Source of the DNA: Bacteroidota bacterium
GTDB taxonomy: Bacteria; Bacteroidota; Bacteroidia; Bacteroidales; GCA-2711565
Length of the DNA: 64,000 bases
Assembly (NCBI GenBank): GCA_018816945.1
Contig: JAHIVC010000073.1
Location: forward strand, 62,001 to 126,000
Reading direction: 5' to 3'
The notes below the pieces were generated by a model. It ran no database searches, had not been told where the DNA came from, and saw only the letters and a list, made by a program, of their open reading frames with translations. A program made the position numbers and the translations under genes. Positions 56,299-64,000 of this stretch are shown here, piece by piece (position 1 is the first letter of the stretch; each line of letters starts with the position of its first letter).

Positions 56299-58038
56299 AT
56301 GAATGCTATCAAACTTATATCACCGTTATTAATGGTGTTTATATTTTTTCTGGGGCAATCTGTTTATGCTCAGGAAAACAACAATCAAATTGAAGTCGGG
56401 TACCGAATGACTGGCGAAATTGATGTTCAAGGATTTTCATTATCCGGTCAATCAACCATCAAGATTGAAGGTCACGCCGGATTATATGAAAGGATGGGGA
56501 ACGACTTAATGTTTTACGGTTGGATTTTAAACGGTAAAACCCGCGAAGTAGTATGGGACATCTTAAAAGAAGAAAATGATAAATTTTTCGGGTACCGTAA
56601 CTCGGGAAGATTTAAATTTAACAATGAAATCACCTTGCCTGCCGGCGACTATGAAGTTTATTACGCTGCCGGTATAGATCAAGGGAATTATAACAACAAT
56701 AATAATTTCAATTTTGGCGATCTGCTGGATTGGATTTTTGATGGCAATTCGCGAGAACGTGATCGTGACTCAAGAAGGTATTCCGACTTTTCGATGCAGG
56801 TAAGCGGCCCTGAAAATAGTTTCATAAAAAACGACTGGCGAAAAAGCGTAGATGCATTTGCTCAAAATGCAATTGTTTCGATTGTAAGAGCAGGTGATGA
56901 TGAATTTATGAGCGAAAACTTTAAGGTCGAAAACGAAATTGAATTAAATATCCGCGGAATTGGTGAGCAATACGATGGCGAGCAGTTCGACTTTGCATGG
57001 ATCGTAAATTCAAGCACCTACGAAAAAGTATGGCCAACTGAGGACACCCGATTTTTAAAAGCCGGAGGAGGAAGAAAAAACCGATTGGTGTCTGAAAAAA
57101 TCACTTTACAAAAGGGAGATTACACCCTGTACTATATTTCTGATGGCAGCCATTCTTTCCAAAGATGGAATGTACTTCCACCATACGATCCACAATTTTG
57201 GGGCATTTCAATCTGGACAGATGAAAAAAATCAAAACAAGGTAAAACTAAATGATAAATCAGATCAGTTTGTACTCAAACTAACAAAAGCCCGTGACGAT
57301 GATTATTTAAGTCAGGCATTTAAACTTAAGAAGGACATGAAAATACGGGTTTACAGTATAGGAGAGCGTTCGGGCAGTTCGGAAATGGTTGATTATGGCT
57401 GGATTATTAATTCTGATACCCATAAAAAAGTTTGGGAATTTGATGGAAGGAATTCTGAATACGCCGGTGGTGGAGATAAAAACAGGTTGGTTAACGAAGA
57501 AATCGAATTAAAAGCAGGCAATTACATCGCTTACTATGTAACCGATGGTTCTCACTCTTATCGCAATTGGAATGTAGCTCCTCCATTAATTCCCGATTTA
57601 TACGGACTCAGCATTTTGGCAGGTGACAATCGTGATTTTTTTGAATTGCAAGATACTCATGTCATTACCAACGAAAATGTTTTAGCCGAGATTGTAAGGG
57701 TTAGAAATAATGAATATGAAAAAAGGTCATTCACTTTAAATAAAGAATCGAAAGTAAGGATTTATGCAATTGGCGAAGGCACGGGCTGGGAAATGAATGA
57801 TAGTGGATGGATTAAAAGTAAAGAAACCGGAAGAGTTGTTTGGGAAATGACACCCCGAAATACAGATCCGGCAGGTGGTGCAGAAAAAAACAAATTGTTT
57901 GACGGTACCATAACCCTGCCCGAGGGCGAATACACAGTTTATTATGAAACCGATGGCTCTCATTCCTATCGAAATTGGAACGCTTCCGCACCCCACGATC
58001 AGGAACATTACGGAATCAGTGTTTATTTGATAAAATAG
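56299..58038 (+). CDS. Exported protein with four copies of an unrecognised domain
   Basis: Start at the ATG at 56299 (579 residues) gives signal NAIKLISPLLMVFIFFLGQ; an upstream in-frame ATG is at 56272. After the signal come four related units of about 110-120 residues (about 30-160, 190-305, 325-440, 460-579). Each has a run like FxLxxxxxIRxYxIGE, then GWIxNSxTxxxVWE, a Gly-rich AGGxxKNRLVxExI, LxxGxYxxYY and, in the last three, DGSHSYRNWN followed by APPxxxxxYGISI. The first unit lacks DGSHS. The pattern suggests a beta-sandwich repeated in tandem. I do not recognise a known family. It is transcribed alone between two noncoding stretches and ends at a strong palindrome. Confidence 0.7.
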   Translation: MNAIKLISPLLMVFIFFLGQSVYAQENNNQIEVGYRMTGEIDVQGFSLSGQSTIKIEGHAGLYERMGNDLMFYGWILNGKTREVVWDILKEENDKFFGYRNSGRFKFNNEITLPAGDYEVYYAAGIDQGNYNNNNNFNFGDLLDWIFDGNSRERDRDSRRYSDFSMQVSGPENSFIKNDWRKSVDAFAQNAIVSIVRAGDDEFMSENFKVENEIELNIRGIGEQYDGEQFDFAWIVNSSTYEKVWPTEDTRFLKAGGGRKNRLVSEKITLQKGDYTLYYISDGSHSFQRWNVLPPYDPQFWGISIWTDEKNQNKVKLNDKSDQFVLKLTKARDDDYLSQAFKLKKDMKIRVYSIGERSGSSEMVDYGWIINSDTHKKVWEFDGRNSEYAGGGDKNRLVNEEIELKAGNYIAYYVTDGSHSYRNWNVAPPLIPDLYGLSILAGDNRDFFELQDTHVITNENVLAEIVRVRNNEYEKRSFTLNKESKVRIYAIGEGTGWEMNDSGWIKSKETGRVVWEMTPRNTDPAGGAEKNKLFDGTITLPEGEYTVYYETDGSHSYRNWNASAPHDQEHYGISVYLIK

Positions 58039-58076
58039 CCTCTAATATAATAGCGATAAACTTCTCGGGAAAAAAT

Positions 58077-58120
58077 AATAAGAGACGCCATCCGCCAATT
58101 GGCGGATGGCGTCTCTTATT
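58077..58120. terminator. 44-nt perfect palindrome, bidirectional terminator
   Basis: AATAAGAGACGCCATCCGCC mirrors exactly after the central AATT, giving two 22-nt arms. It lies between the convergent repeat-protein gene and hutU, 20 bp beyond the hutU stop. Confidence 0.8.
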
Positions 58121-58140
58121 ACAATTAGCAAATTGGCACA

Positions 58141-60144
58141 TTAACTCATTATCTCATTAATCAACCCATCATCCGCGAAATTAGGCAGGGTAACTTTTAA
58201 ATTCGGTTCGGATTCCATTGCACGTTTTATCGCAAATACCGCTCCTTCGTTTCGAGCCCAACTGCGACGCGAAATACCGTTGTTCACATCCCAGTGCAAC
58301 ATCATTTTCAGTCGTTGATCGGCTTCTGCAGTTCCATCTAAAAGCATTCCAAAACCGCCGTTGATAACTTCGCCCCAGCCAACGCCACCGCCGTTGTGGA
58401 TACTTACCCAAGTAGCTCCGCGGAATGAATCGCCAATTACATTCTGAACTGCCATGTCGGCAGTAAATTGTGAGCCATCATAAATATTTGAGGTTTCGCG
58501 ATAGGGAGAATCAGTACCGGAAACATCGTGATGATCACGACCCAAAACAACCGGAGCTGAGATTTTTCCTTCTTTAATTGCTTTATTAAATGCCTCTGCT
58601 ATTTTTGTTCTGCCCTCGCAATCGGCATATAAAATCCGGGCCTGAGATCCCACCACCAATTTGTTTTTCTGTGCCTCCCTGATCCACTGAATATTATCGC
58701 GCATTTGCTGGCTGATTTCAACATGCGCGGTTTCAGCAATTTTACTCAGTACTTCCATCGCAATCCGGTCGGTAATTTCCAAATCTTCGGCCTTGCCCGA
58801 AGTACAAACCCAACGGAAAGGCCCAAAACCATAATCGAAACACATGGGGCCCATAATATCCTGAACATAAGAAGGATATTTAAATTTCCCTTCTTTATTC
58901 ATGATTTCGGCATCTGCCCTGCTTGATTCAAGTAAAAAAGCATTTCCATAATCGAAAAAATACATGCCTTTTGCCGTCAAGCGGTTGATGGCCCTTACAT
59001 GTCTTCGTAAGGTTTCTTTAACTTTTTCTTTGAATTTTTCAGGATTGTTTGCAATCATTTCATTCGATTCTTCTAAACTCATCCCAACAGGATAATATCC
59101 ACCCGACCAAGGATTATGAAGTGAAGTTTGATCAGAACCTAAATCCACAAAGACATTGTCGTCGGCCAATCGTTCCCATAAGTCCACCACATTGCCTTGA
59201 TAAGCGATTGAAACTGCCTCTTTATTAACCTGGGCGACTTTTACCCTTTTGATTAATTCCGATAAATCTGTAAAAACCTCATCCACCCATCCTTGTTCAA
59301 AACGGGTTTTAACAACCTTGGGATTAATTTCGGCAATCAATCCAATGGCACCTGCAATAACGGCTGCTTTTGGCTGAGCTCCTGACATTCCTCCCAATCC
59401 TGAGGTACAGAAAATTTTTCCGGCAAGACCTTCACCGTTCTTTTCAATCATTCGGCCTGCATTCAAAACCGTAATAGTGGTGCCATGAACAATTCCCTGA
59501 GGACCAATATACATAAACGAACCGGCAGTCATCTGTCCGTACTGCGAAACACCCAATGCATTAAATTTTTCCCAATGATCCTGTGATGAATAATTGGGTA
59601 TAACCATGCCATTCGTAACAACCACCCTCGGGGCTCCTTTATGCGAAGGGAACAATCCCATCGGATGACCTGAATATAGTGCGAGGGTTTGCTCATCGGT
59701 CATTTCTGAAAGGTATTTCATCGTAAGCAGGTATTGCGCCCAATTTTGGAAAACAGCGCCGTTGCCTCCATAAGTAATTAATTCGTGAGGATGTTGTGCA
59801 ACTCTGGGGTCGAGATTGTTCTGCAACATCAGCATAATGCCTGCAGCCTGCTTTGATTTTTGTGGGTATTCATCAATGCCTCGGGCATACATCTTGTATG
59901 TCGGACGAAAACGATACATGTAAATCCGACCGTATTTTTTAAGTTCTTCTGCAAATTCGGGGGCAAGGGTTTTATGATGTTTTGGATCGAAATAGCGAAG
60001 TGCATTTCGAAGGGCAAGTTTTTTCTCTTCTTTACTTAAAATATCTTTACGAACCGGAGCATGGTTTACCTTTAGATCATAAGCCTGAAGGTCAGGTAAA
60101 TTGCTGGGAATCCCCCTTTTTATTGCTTGCTGGAAATCATTCAC
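58141..60144 (-). CDS. hutU: Urocanate hydratase
   Basis: A 667-residue HutU, the long form of Bacteroidota. It hydrates urocanate to imidazolone propionate in histidine breakdown using tightly bound NAD. Signatures: LITYGGNGAVFQNWAQYLL, YSGHPMGLFPSH, TSGLGGMSGAQPKAAVI (nucleotide-binding), DLGSDQTSLHNPWSGGYYP, and MGPMCFDYGFGPFRWVCTSG, which carries the conserved Cys. The C-terminal WVSIHNGGGVGWGEVINGG is complete. The start is a GTG at 60144; the family N-terminus begins close to it. No other hut gene is in the window. Confidence 0.96.
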   Translation of the reverse strand: MNDFQQAIKRGIPSNLPDLQAYDLKVNHAPVRKDILSKEEKKLALRNALRYFDPKHHKTLAPEFAEELKKYGRIYMYRFRPTYKMYARGIDEYPQKSKQAAGIMLMLQNNLDPRVAQHPHELITYGGNGAVFQNWAQYLLTMKYLSEMTDEQTLALYSGHPMGLFPSHKGAPRVVVTNGMVIPNYSSQDHWEKFNALGVSQYGQMTAGSFMYIGPQGIVHGTTITVLNAGRMIEKNGEGLAGKIFCTSGLGGMSGAQPKAAVIAGAIGLIAEINPKVVKTRFEQGWVDEVFTDLSELIKRVKVAQVNKEAVSIAYQGNVVDLWERLADDNVFVDLGSDQTSLHNPWSGGYYPVGMSLEESNEMIANNPEKFKEKVKETLRRHVRAINRLTAKGMYFFDYGNAFLLESSRADAEIMNKEGKFKYPSYVQDIMGPMCFDYGFGPFRWVCTSGKAEDLEITDRIAMEVLSKIAETAHVEISQQMRDNIQWIREAQKNKLVVGSQARILYADCEGRTKIAEAFNKAIKEGKISAPVVLGRDHHDVSGTDSPYRETSNIYDGSQFTADMAVQNVIGDSFRGATWVSIHNGGGVGWGEVINGGFGMLLDGTAEADQRLKMMLHWDVNNGISRRSWARNEGAVFAIKRAMESEPNLKVTLPNFADDGLINEIMS

Positions 60145-60278
60145 GATTTTTGGTTTAAGGTTTTTTATTTGCTCACAAATTTACAACAATGCCCTTAATT
60201 TGTCATTGATAATCTTACTATTTTTCATATCTTGCATTTAAGTCGAAGAACAGCATAAAACAAGAAATCCTTTTAAGT

Positions 60279-62474
60279 ATGAAAGTAATTTGCATTGGTA
60301 ATTACCCCCCTCGTAAATGTGGCATCGCAACTTTTACCGAAAACCTGGTTAAGTCGATGATGATGGCTGCCGAAATAAATCATGACGATCTTGAAATAGA
60401 AATCATAACAATGAACGATCAAAATCAGGTTTACGATTACAGTGAAAAAGTAGTTCGGGTCATTAATGATCAGGTTCTCGACGAATATATTTCTGCCGCG
60501 GATTTTATTAATCAGTCGGGTGCTGAGGTATGTTTGCTGGAACACGAATATGGAATATTTGGAGGTGACAGCGGGCTTTTGCTTTTACGATTATTGCGAA
60601 GGGTCAATATCCCCATCGTAACTACCTTGCATACCGTTCTGCAAAGTCCTACTTTTCTTCAAAAAGAGGTATTAAAAACGATTGCCAAATATTCATCAAA
60701 GTTGGTGGTTATGAGCAATCTTGCTGTTAGGTTTTTGAAAGAGGTGTTCGAAATACCTGAAAATAAAATCTTAAGGATTGAACACGGGGTACCTGATTAT
60801 AAGAATTATGCAAATAAAGAAATTATAAAGCCGAAAGAATTTTTAAATAGAAAAGTAATTTTAACATTTGGATTAATTGGGCGCAGCAAAGGAATTGAAG
60901 TCGCGTTAAGGGCCTTGCCAAAAGTGGTAGAAAAACATCCCGATCTACTTTATGTTATTCTTGGAAAAACACATCCTCATGTGGTAAAACATGCAGGTGA
61001 AGAATACCGGGAGTTCCTGGCCCAACTTACAAAAGATCTTAAAATCGAAAACAATGTTCTTTTTGAAAATCGTTATGTGGATGAAGAAGAATTAATAAAT
61101 TACCTCTTAGCTTCAGATATTTACATAACCCCTTATCATAATAAGGCCCAGATTACCAGTGGAACTTTGGCTTATGCGGTAGGTGGTGGATCTGCGATTA
61201 TCTCTACACCTTATTGGCATGCCGAAGAATTGTTAGCAAATGATACCGGAATCTTGTTTGATTTTGGCGACAAAAAACATCTTTCAAATATTATTAATGA
61301 TTTACTCGACCATCCGGACAAATTAAAAGCCTATCAGAAAAAAGCTTATCAATATGGGTTAAAAATTGCATGGCCCATTATTGGAAATCAGTACAATGAA
61401 TGCTTAAAAGAAGCAATTGATCAATTTGAAGATCAAAAGGAATCTTTTAAAATTCCTCCTTTGAAACGCTTACATCTCGAGCGCATGACTGATAAAACAG
61501 GAATTATACAGTTTGCCAAAGGAAGTCTTCCGGATTACAGAACAGGCTATTGCTTAGATGATAATGCCAGGGCATTATTGCTCTGTTTAAGGGCTTATAA
61601 AAGATTTAAAGACGACAATTTTCTTCAACTCATTTACCGTTATAGCACCTATTTAATTTATATGCGAAATGAAAATGGGAGCTACAAAAACTATCTGAGT
61701 TATAATAAAGAATTTATTGACCAGATTGGTTCTGATGATGCTTTTGGAAGAACCATTTGGGCATTGGGATATTTGATCAGATATGCGCCTAATGATTCCA
61801 TTTTACAAATAGGGCACGAAATGTTTGTTCGTTCACTTGGCTGGTTCAATGAACTAAAGCATGCGAGGGGTTGGGCAAACACCATGCTAGGACTGTATCA
61901 CTATATTAAAAAGTATCCCGATCGGGAAGAGTTCGGAATTCGATTAAATGAACTTGCAAAAAAAATGGCAGCAGCTTTTTATAAATTTAGCAAGGATGAT
62001 TGGTATTGGTACGAAGATATTTTAACTTATGACAATGGATTGTTACCTGCTGCAATGTATCGGGCTCATGAAGTACTTCATAATGATGAATATCTTGAAA
62101 TTGCCGAAAAATCCGCCCAATTCCTTGAACGTAAATGTTTCACAGAAGGATATTTAAGAATTATTGGTAATCGGGAGTGGTACCCTAAGTTTGGAGAATT
62201 TGCAATCTACGGTCAACAACCCATTGATGCAGCAGCGATGGTAATTTTATATCATGCTAAATATCAAGCATTACAATGTGAAGACGCTGCTACAAAACTT
62301 AAAATCTGTTTTGAGTGGTTTCTCGGAAAAAATGATCATAGCATTCCGATGTACGATGAAGAAACAGGAGGTTGCAACGATGGGCTTGAAGAATTTACGA
62401 TCAATCGAAATCAGGGGGCAGAAAGTACGATTTCGTATATCCATGCATACTTAATTGCAGGTGATTATTATTAA
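60279..62474 (+). CDS. GT4-like glycosyltransferase with C-terminal six-hairpin-glycosidase-like domain
   Basis: A 731-residue two-part protein. Residues 1 to about 390 are a GT-B glycosyltransferase of family 4 type: GNYPPRKCGIATFTENLV at the N-terminus, LLEHEYGIFGGDSG, ILTFGLIGRSKGIEVALRAL and the sugar-nucleotide region SGTLAYAVGGGSAIISTP with TPYWHAEELL. Residues about 400-731 look like an alpha/alpha barrel: GYCLDDNARALLLCLRAYKR, DAFGRTIWALGYLIRY, WYWYEDILTYDNGLLPAAMY and NRNQGAESTISYIHAYL. Such fusions occur near GH130 phosphorylases, and a GH130 gene converges on it here. It may build or trim a mannose-containing polymer (inference). Cytoplasmic. Confidence 0.78.
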   Translation: MKVICIGNYPPRKCGIATFTENLVKSMMMAAEINHDDLEIEIITMNDQNQVYDYSEKVVRVINDQVLDEYISAADFINQSGAEVCLLEHEYGIFGGDSGLLLLRLLRRVNIPIVTTLHTVLQSPTFLQKEVLKTIAKYSSKLVVMSNLAVRFLKEVFEIPENKILRIEHGVPDYKNYANKEIIKPKEFLNRKVILTFGLIGRSKGIEVALRALPKVVEKHPDLLYVILGKTHPHVVKHAGEEYREFLAQLTKDLKIENNVLFENRYVDEEELINYLLASDIYITPYHNKAQITSGTLAYAVGGGSAIISTPYWHAEELLANDTGILFDFGDKKHLSNIINDLLDHPDKLKAYQKKAYQYGLKIAWPIIGNQYNECLKEAIDQFEDQKESFKIPPLKRLHLERMTDKTGIIQFAKGSLPDYRTGYCLDDNARALLLCLRAYKRFKDDNFLQLIYRYSTYLIYMRNENGSYKNYLSYNKEFIDQIGSDDAFGRTIWALGYLIRYAPNDSILQIGHEMFVRSLGWFNELKHARGWANTMLGLYHYIKKYPDREEFGIRLNELAKKMAAAFYKFSKDDWYWYEDILTYDNGLLPAAMYRAHEVLHNDEYLEIAEKSAQFLERKCFTEGYLRIIGNREWYPKFGEFAIYGQQPIDAAAMVILYHAKYQALQCEDAATKLKICFEWFLGKNDHSIPMYDEETGGCNDGLEEFTINRNQGAESTISYIHAYLIAGDYY

Positions 62475-62535
62475 CTATTCAATCCCTGCTTAATTACTTC
62501 AACGATTTTTATTGCTGGTTGAGCAAAGCTAAAAA

Positions 62536-64000
62536 TTATTTCTTTAAAATTTTTTGAATCCTTAACAACAAAACTTCTTGGTCAACTGGTTTCTTGATAT
62601 ATTCGATTGCTCCCATTTTTAATCCTTTGGCTTCTTCTTCCTTGCTTGTAAATCCGGATAAGAGGACGACCGGGATTTTGATGTTATTATCGTTAATATA
62701 ATTGAGCATTTGATAGCCATCAAAATTCGGCATAGCAATATCTGAAAGAATCAAATCAAATTTACCTTTTGAAATCTGAATTAGTGCGACAATTCCATCA
62801 GGCGCAATTTCAACTTCATAACCTCCCGATCGTAAAATACCGGCTATTACTTTTTGATTGATTACCTCATCTTCTACAACTAAAATACGTGCTTTATTAA
62901 CTTCAGCTTCACCGTTCATCTTTTCGAGATTATAACCGGCAGGAATAAGTCGTTCCATCAAATCATCCATCGGAATTGCAGCATAAGTAGAAGCCGTATC
63001 TGACATTGCATATGGAAGTACCAACTGATTATTATGTATAATCGAACCACATGAATAAACTACATTTGGAACATAACCTTCACGTTCTTCTTCATTTGGC
63101 ATAAGTAATGGTTCACTCAATTGCCCAATTACTTTGGTAGGATCTTCTAAATCAAGCAAAGTTGCACCCAAACAATATTTTCGCATGGTACCTACTCCGT
63201 GTGTAATTACTAACCATCCATGTTCGGTTTCAATCGGAGAGCCACAATTTCCAACCTGAATATATTCCCAGGGGAATTTTGGTTCCTGAATTTTTTTAGC
63301 CTTATTCCAAATATTAATATCATCAGAAAACATGATGTAATTATTTATGCCATCGAGCCTTGAAAGCATTGCATATTTATCATTGAGCTTCCGGGGAAAT
63401 AATGCCATTCCTTTATTTTGTGCATTTTCTCCATGAATAGGCATAATTTTAAAATGATAAAAATCTTTGGTAACGATCAGTTTAGGCATAATGGTAAACC
63501 CATTATAAGCCGTATAAGTTGCATAATAATTAATGGTCCCGTCATTTTCGGTAAACTTTACAAATCGGGCATCTTCAATGCCGTTGCTTTCGGATGCCGC
63601 GATTGGAAAAATTACCCGATCGGAGATTCCAGTATCGAGCGAGAAGGTAATTTCATAATGTGAATCGGCCAACCAGGTCATGGTTTGCAGTTTTTTTCTT
63701 GCTGCAGCATCAGGGTTGATCTCAAGAATGGTTTGGTTGATGGCATTTATTAACTCATTATAATCAAACTCGAATCGCAGCTTTTCAGAAACAGGGGCAA
63801 GTTCTGTTTCTGTTAAATGCATTTCCATTAGTTTATTAAAGAATTCTTCTTTTTGATAAACTTTATTTCTTATCGCCTCGGCTTCATCAACTAATTTTCC
63901 GGTCTGTATAACCTGTAAATTATTGTCCTTATCAAGCAAACCTCCCCTAAAAACGATGGAAGAAATATGCCCTTCACCTGTAGCCCTAAAACTTAGAATT
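62536..64000 (-). CDS. GH130-family glycoside phosphorylase/hydrolase fused to a response-regulator receiver domain (5' end outside window)
   Basis: The frame is open through the window edge (LSFRATGEGHISSIVFRGG precedes the apparent TTG start at 63939), so the gene begins outside. About 487 residues are visible. The first part is GH130-like: the N-terminal segment just named, then ESNGIEDARFVKF with the conserved Asp, GMALFPRKLNDKYAMLSRLD, YIQVGNCGSPIETEHGWLV and PYAMSDTASTYAAI. The last 120 residues are a CheY-like receiver: ILVVEDEVINQKV, phospho-acceptor Asp in LILSDIAMPNFDGYQML, LLSGFTS and the Lys in YIKKPVDQEV, all intact. There is no output domain after it. GH130 enzymes act on mannose-containing glycosides. 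Confidence 0.8.
   Translation of the reverse strand, partial: ILSFRATGEGHISSIVFRGGLLDKDNNLQVIQTGKLVDEAEAIRNKVYQKEEFFNKLMEMHLTETELAPVSEKLRFEFDYNELINAINQTILEINPDAAARKKLQTMTWLADSHYEITFSLDTGISDRVIFPIAASESNGIEDARFVKFTENDGTINYYATYTAYNGFTIMPKLIVTKDFYHFKIMPIHGENAQNKGMALFPRKLNDKYAMLSRLDGINNYIMFSDDINIWNKAKKIQEPKFPWEYIQVGNCGSPIETEHGWLVITHGVGTMRKYCLGATLLDLEDPTKVIGQLSEPLLMPNEEEREGYVPNVVYSCGSIIHNNQLVLPYAMSDTASTYAAIPMDDLMERLIPAGYNLEKMNGEAEVNKARILVVEDEVINQKVIAGILRSGGYEVEIAPDGIVALIQISKGKFDLILSDIAMPNFDGYQMLNYINDNNIKIPVVLLSGFTSKEEEAKGLKMGAIEYIKKPVDQEVLLLRIQKILKK

Overview
The window looks like chromosomal DNA of an anaerobic or facultative member of the phylum Bacteroidota. The DNA is AT-rich. Several genes sit behind the phylum's promoter type (TTG about 20 bp upstream of TAnnTTTG). 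The families are typical of it: DUF2141, FISUMP, four-helix-bundle IVP, FucP-type MFS sugar transporters, a NagB/PIG-L fusion, GH92 and GH20 lipoproteins, C10 and S37 peptidases, and pyruvate:ferredoxin oxidoreductase. Intergenic gaps carry degenerate repeat tracts and small hairpins.

Layout. 1-4.3 kb: the end of a FtsX/MacB-type permease, an RsmB/NOP RNA m5C methyltransferase, and an AbiEi/AbiEii toxin-antitoxin pair bracketed by two direct copies of a long degenerate repeat. 4.4-9.9 kb (minus strand): a cluster with a CrtI-like FAD oxidoreductase, an SDR, an outer-membrane barrel, a SnoaL/NTF2-like protein, a DUF2141 protein and an alpha/beta hydrolase. 10-14.4 kb: a DUF885-like lipoprotein, then the eroded remains of a recombinase element at the 3' end of a tRNA-Leu(UAA) gene, with a FISUMP protein inside and tRNA-Gly(GCC) next door. 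14.4-30 kb: housekeeping genes (mutS, TrmH-type methyltransferase, OmpA/TPR protein, deoxynucleoside kinase, folK, glucosaminidase, sppA, IVP protein, e(P4) phosphatase, nifJ, dihydroorotate dehydrogenase-like protein).

30.0-51.5 kb is the functional centre: fourteen minus-strand genes, mostly spaced by 1-40 bp or overlapping. They encode a YiiX-like hydrolase, GH92 alpha-mannosidase, GH20 beta-hexosaminidase, glycosylasparaginase, an MFS transporter, GH2 beta-galactosidase, an N-acetylhexosamine 1-kinase-like kinase, a sugar nucleotidyltransferase, a second MFS transporter, NagB fused to a PIG-L deacetylase, a C69 dipeptidase, an S37 peptidase and a trans-3-hydroxyproline dehydratase-like protein. 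Together they read as an exo-acting, lysosome-like pathway that strips N-glycoproteins from sugar tips down to the GlcNAc-Asn bond and the peptide, without SusC/SusD. A 48-49 bp tandem repeat interrupts the cluster.

51.9-64 kb: a C10 (streptopain-like) protease lipoprotein with two small exported proteins, an Ntn-type C-N hydrolase, an exported protein built from four copies of an unrecognised domain, urocanate hydratase, a GT4 glycosyltransferase with a C-terminal helical-barrel-like domain, and, running off the window edge, a GH130 domain joined to a response-regulator receiver domain.

The items I would look at first are the SusCD-free N-glycoprotein operon, the tRNA-Leu element whose recombinase C-terminal codons double as the tRNA terminator on the other strand, and the GH130-receiver fusion. 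Coordinates come from the sequence; family names are my recognition of motifs, with no database search run.
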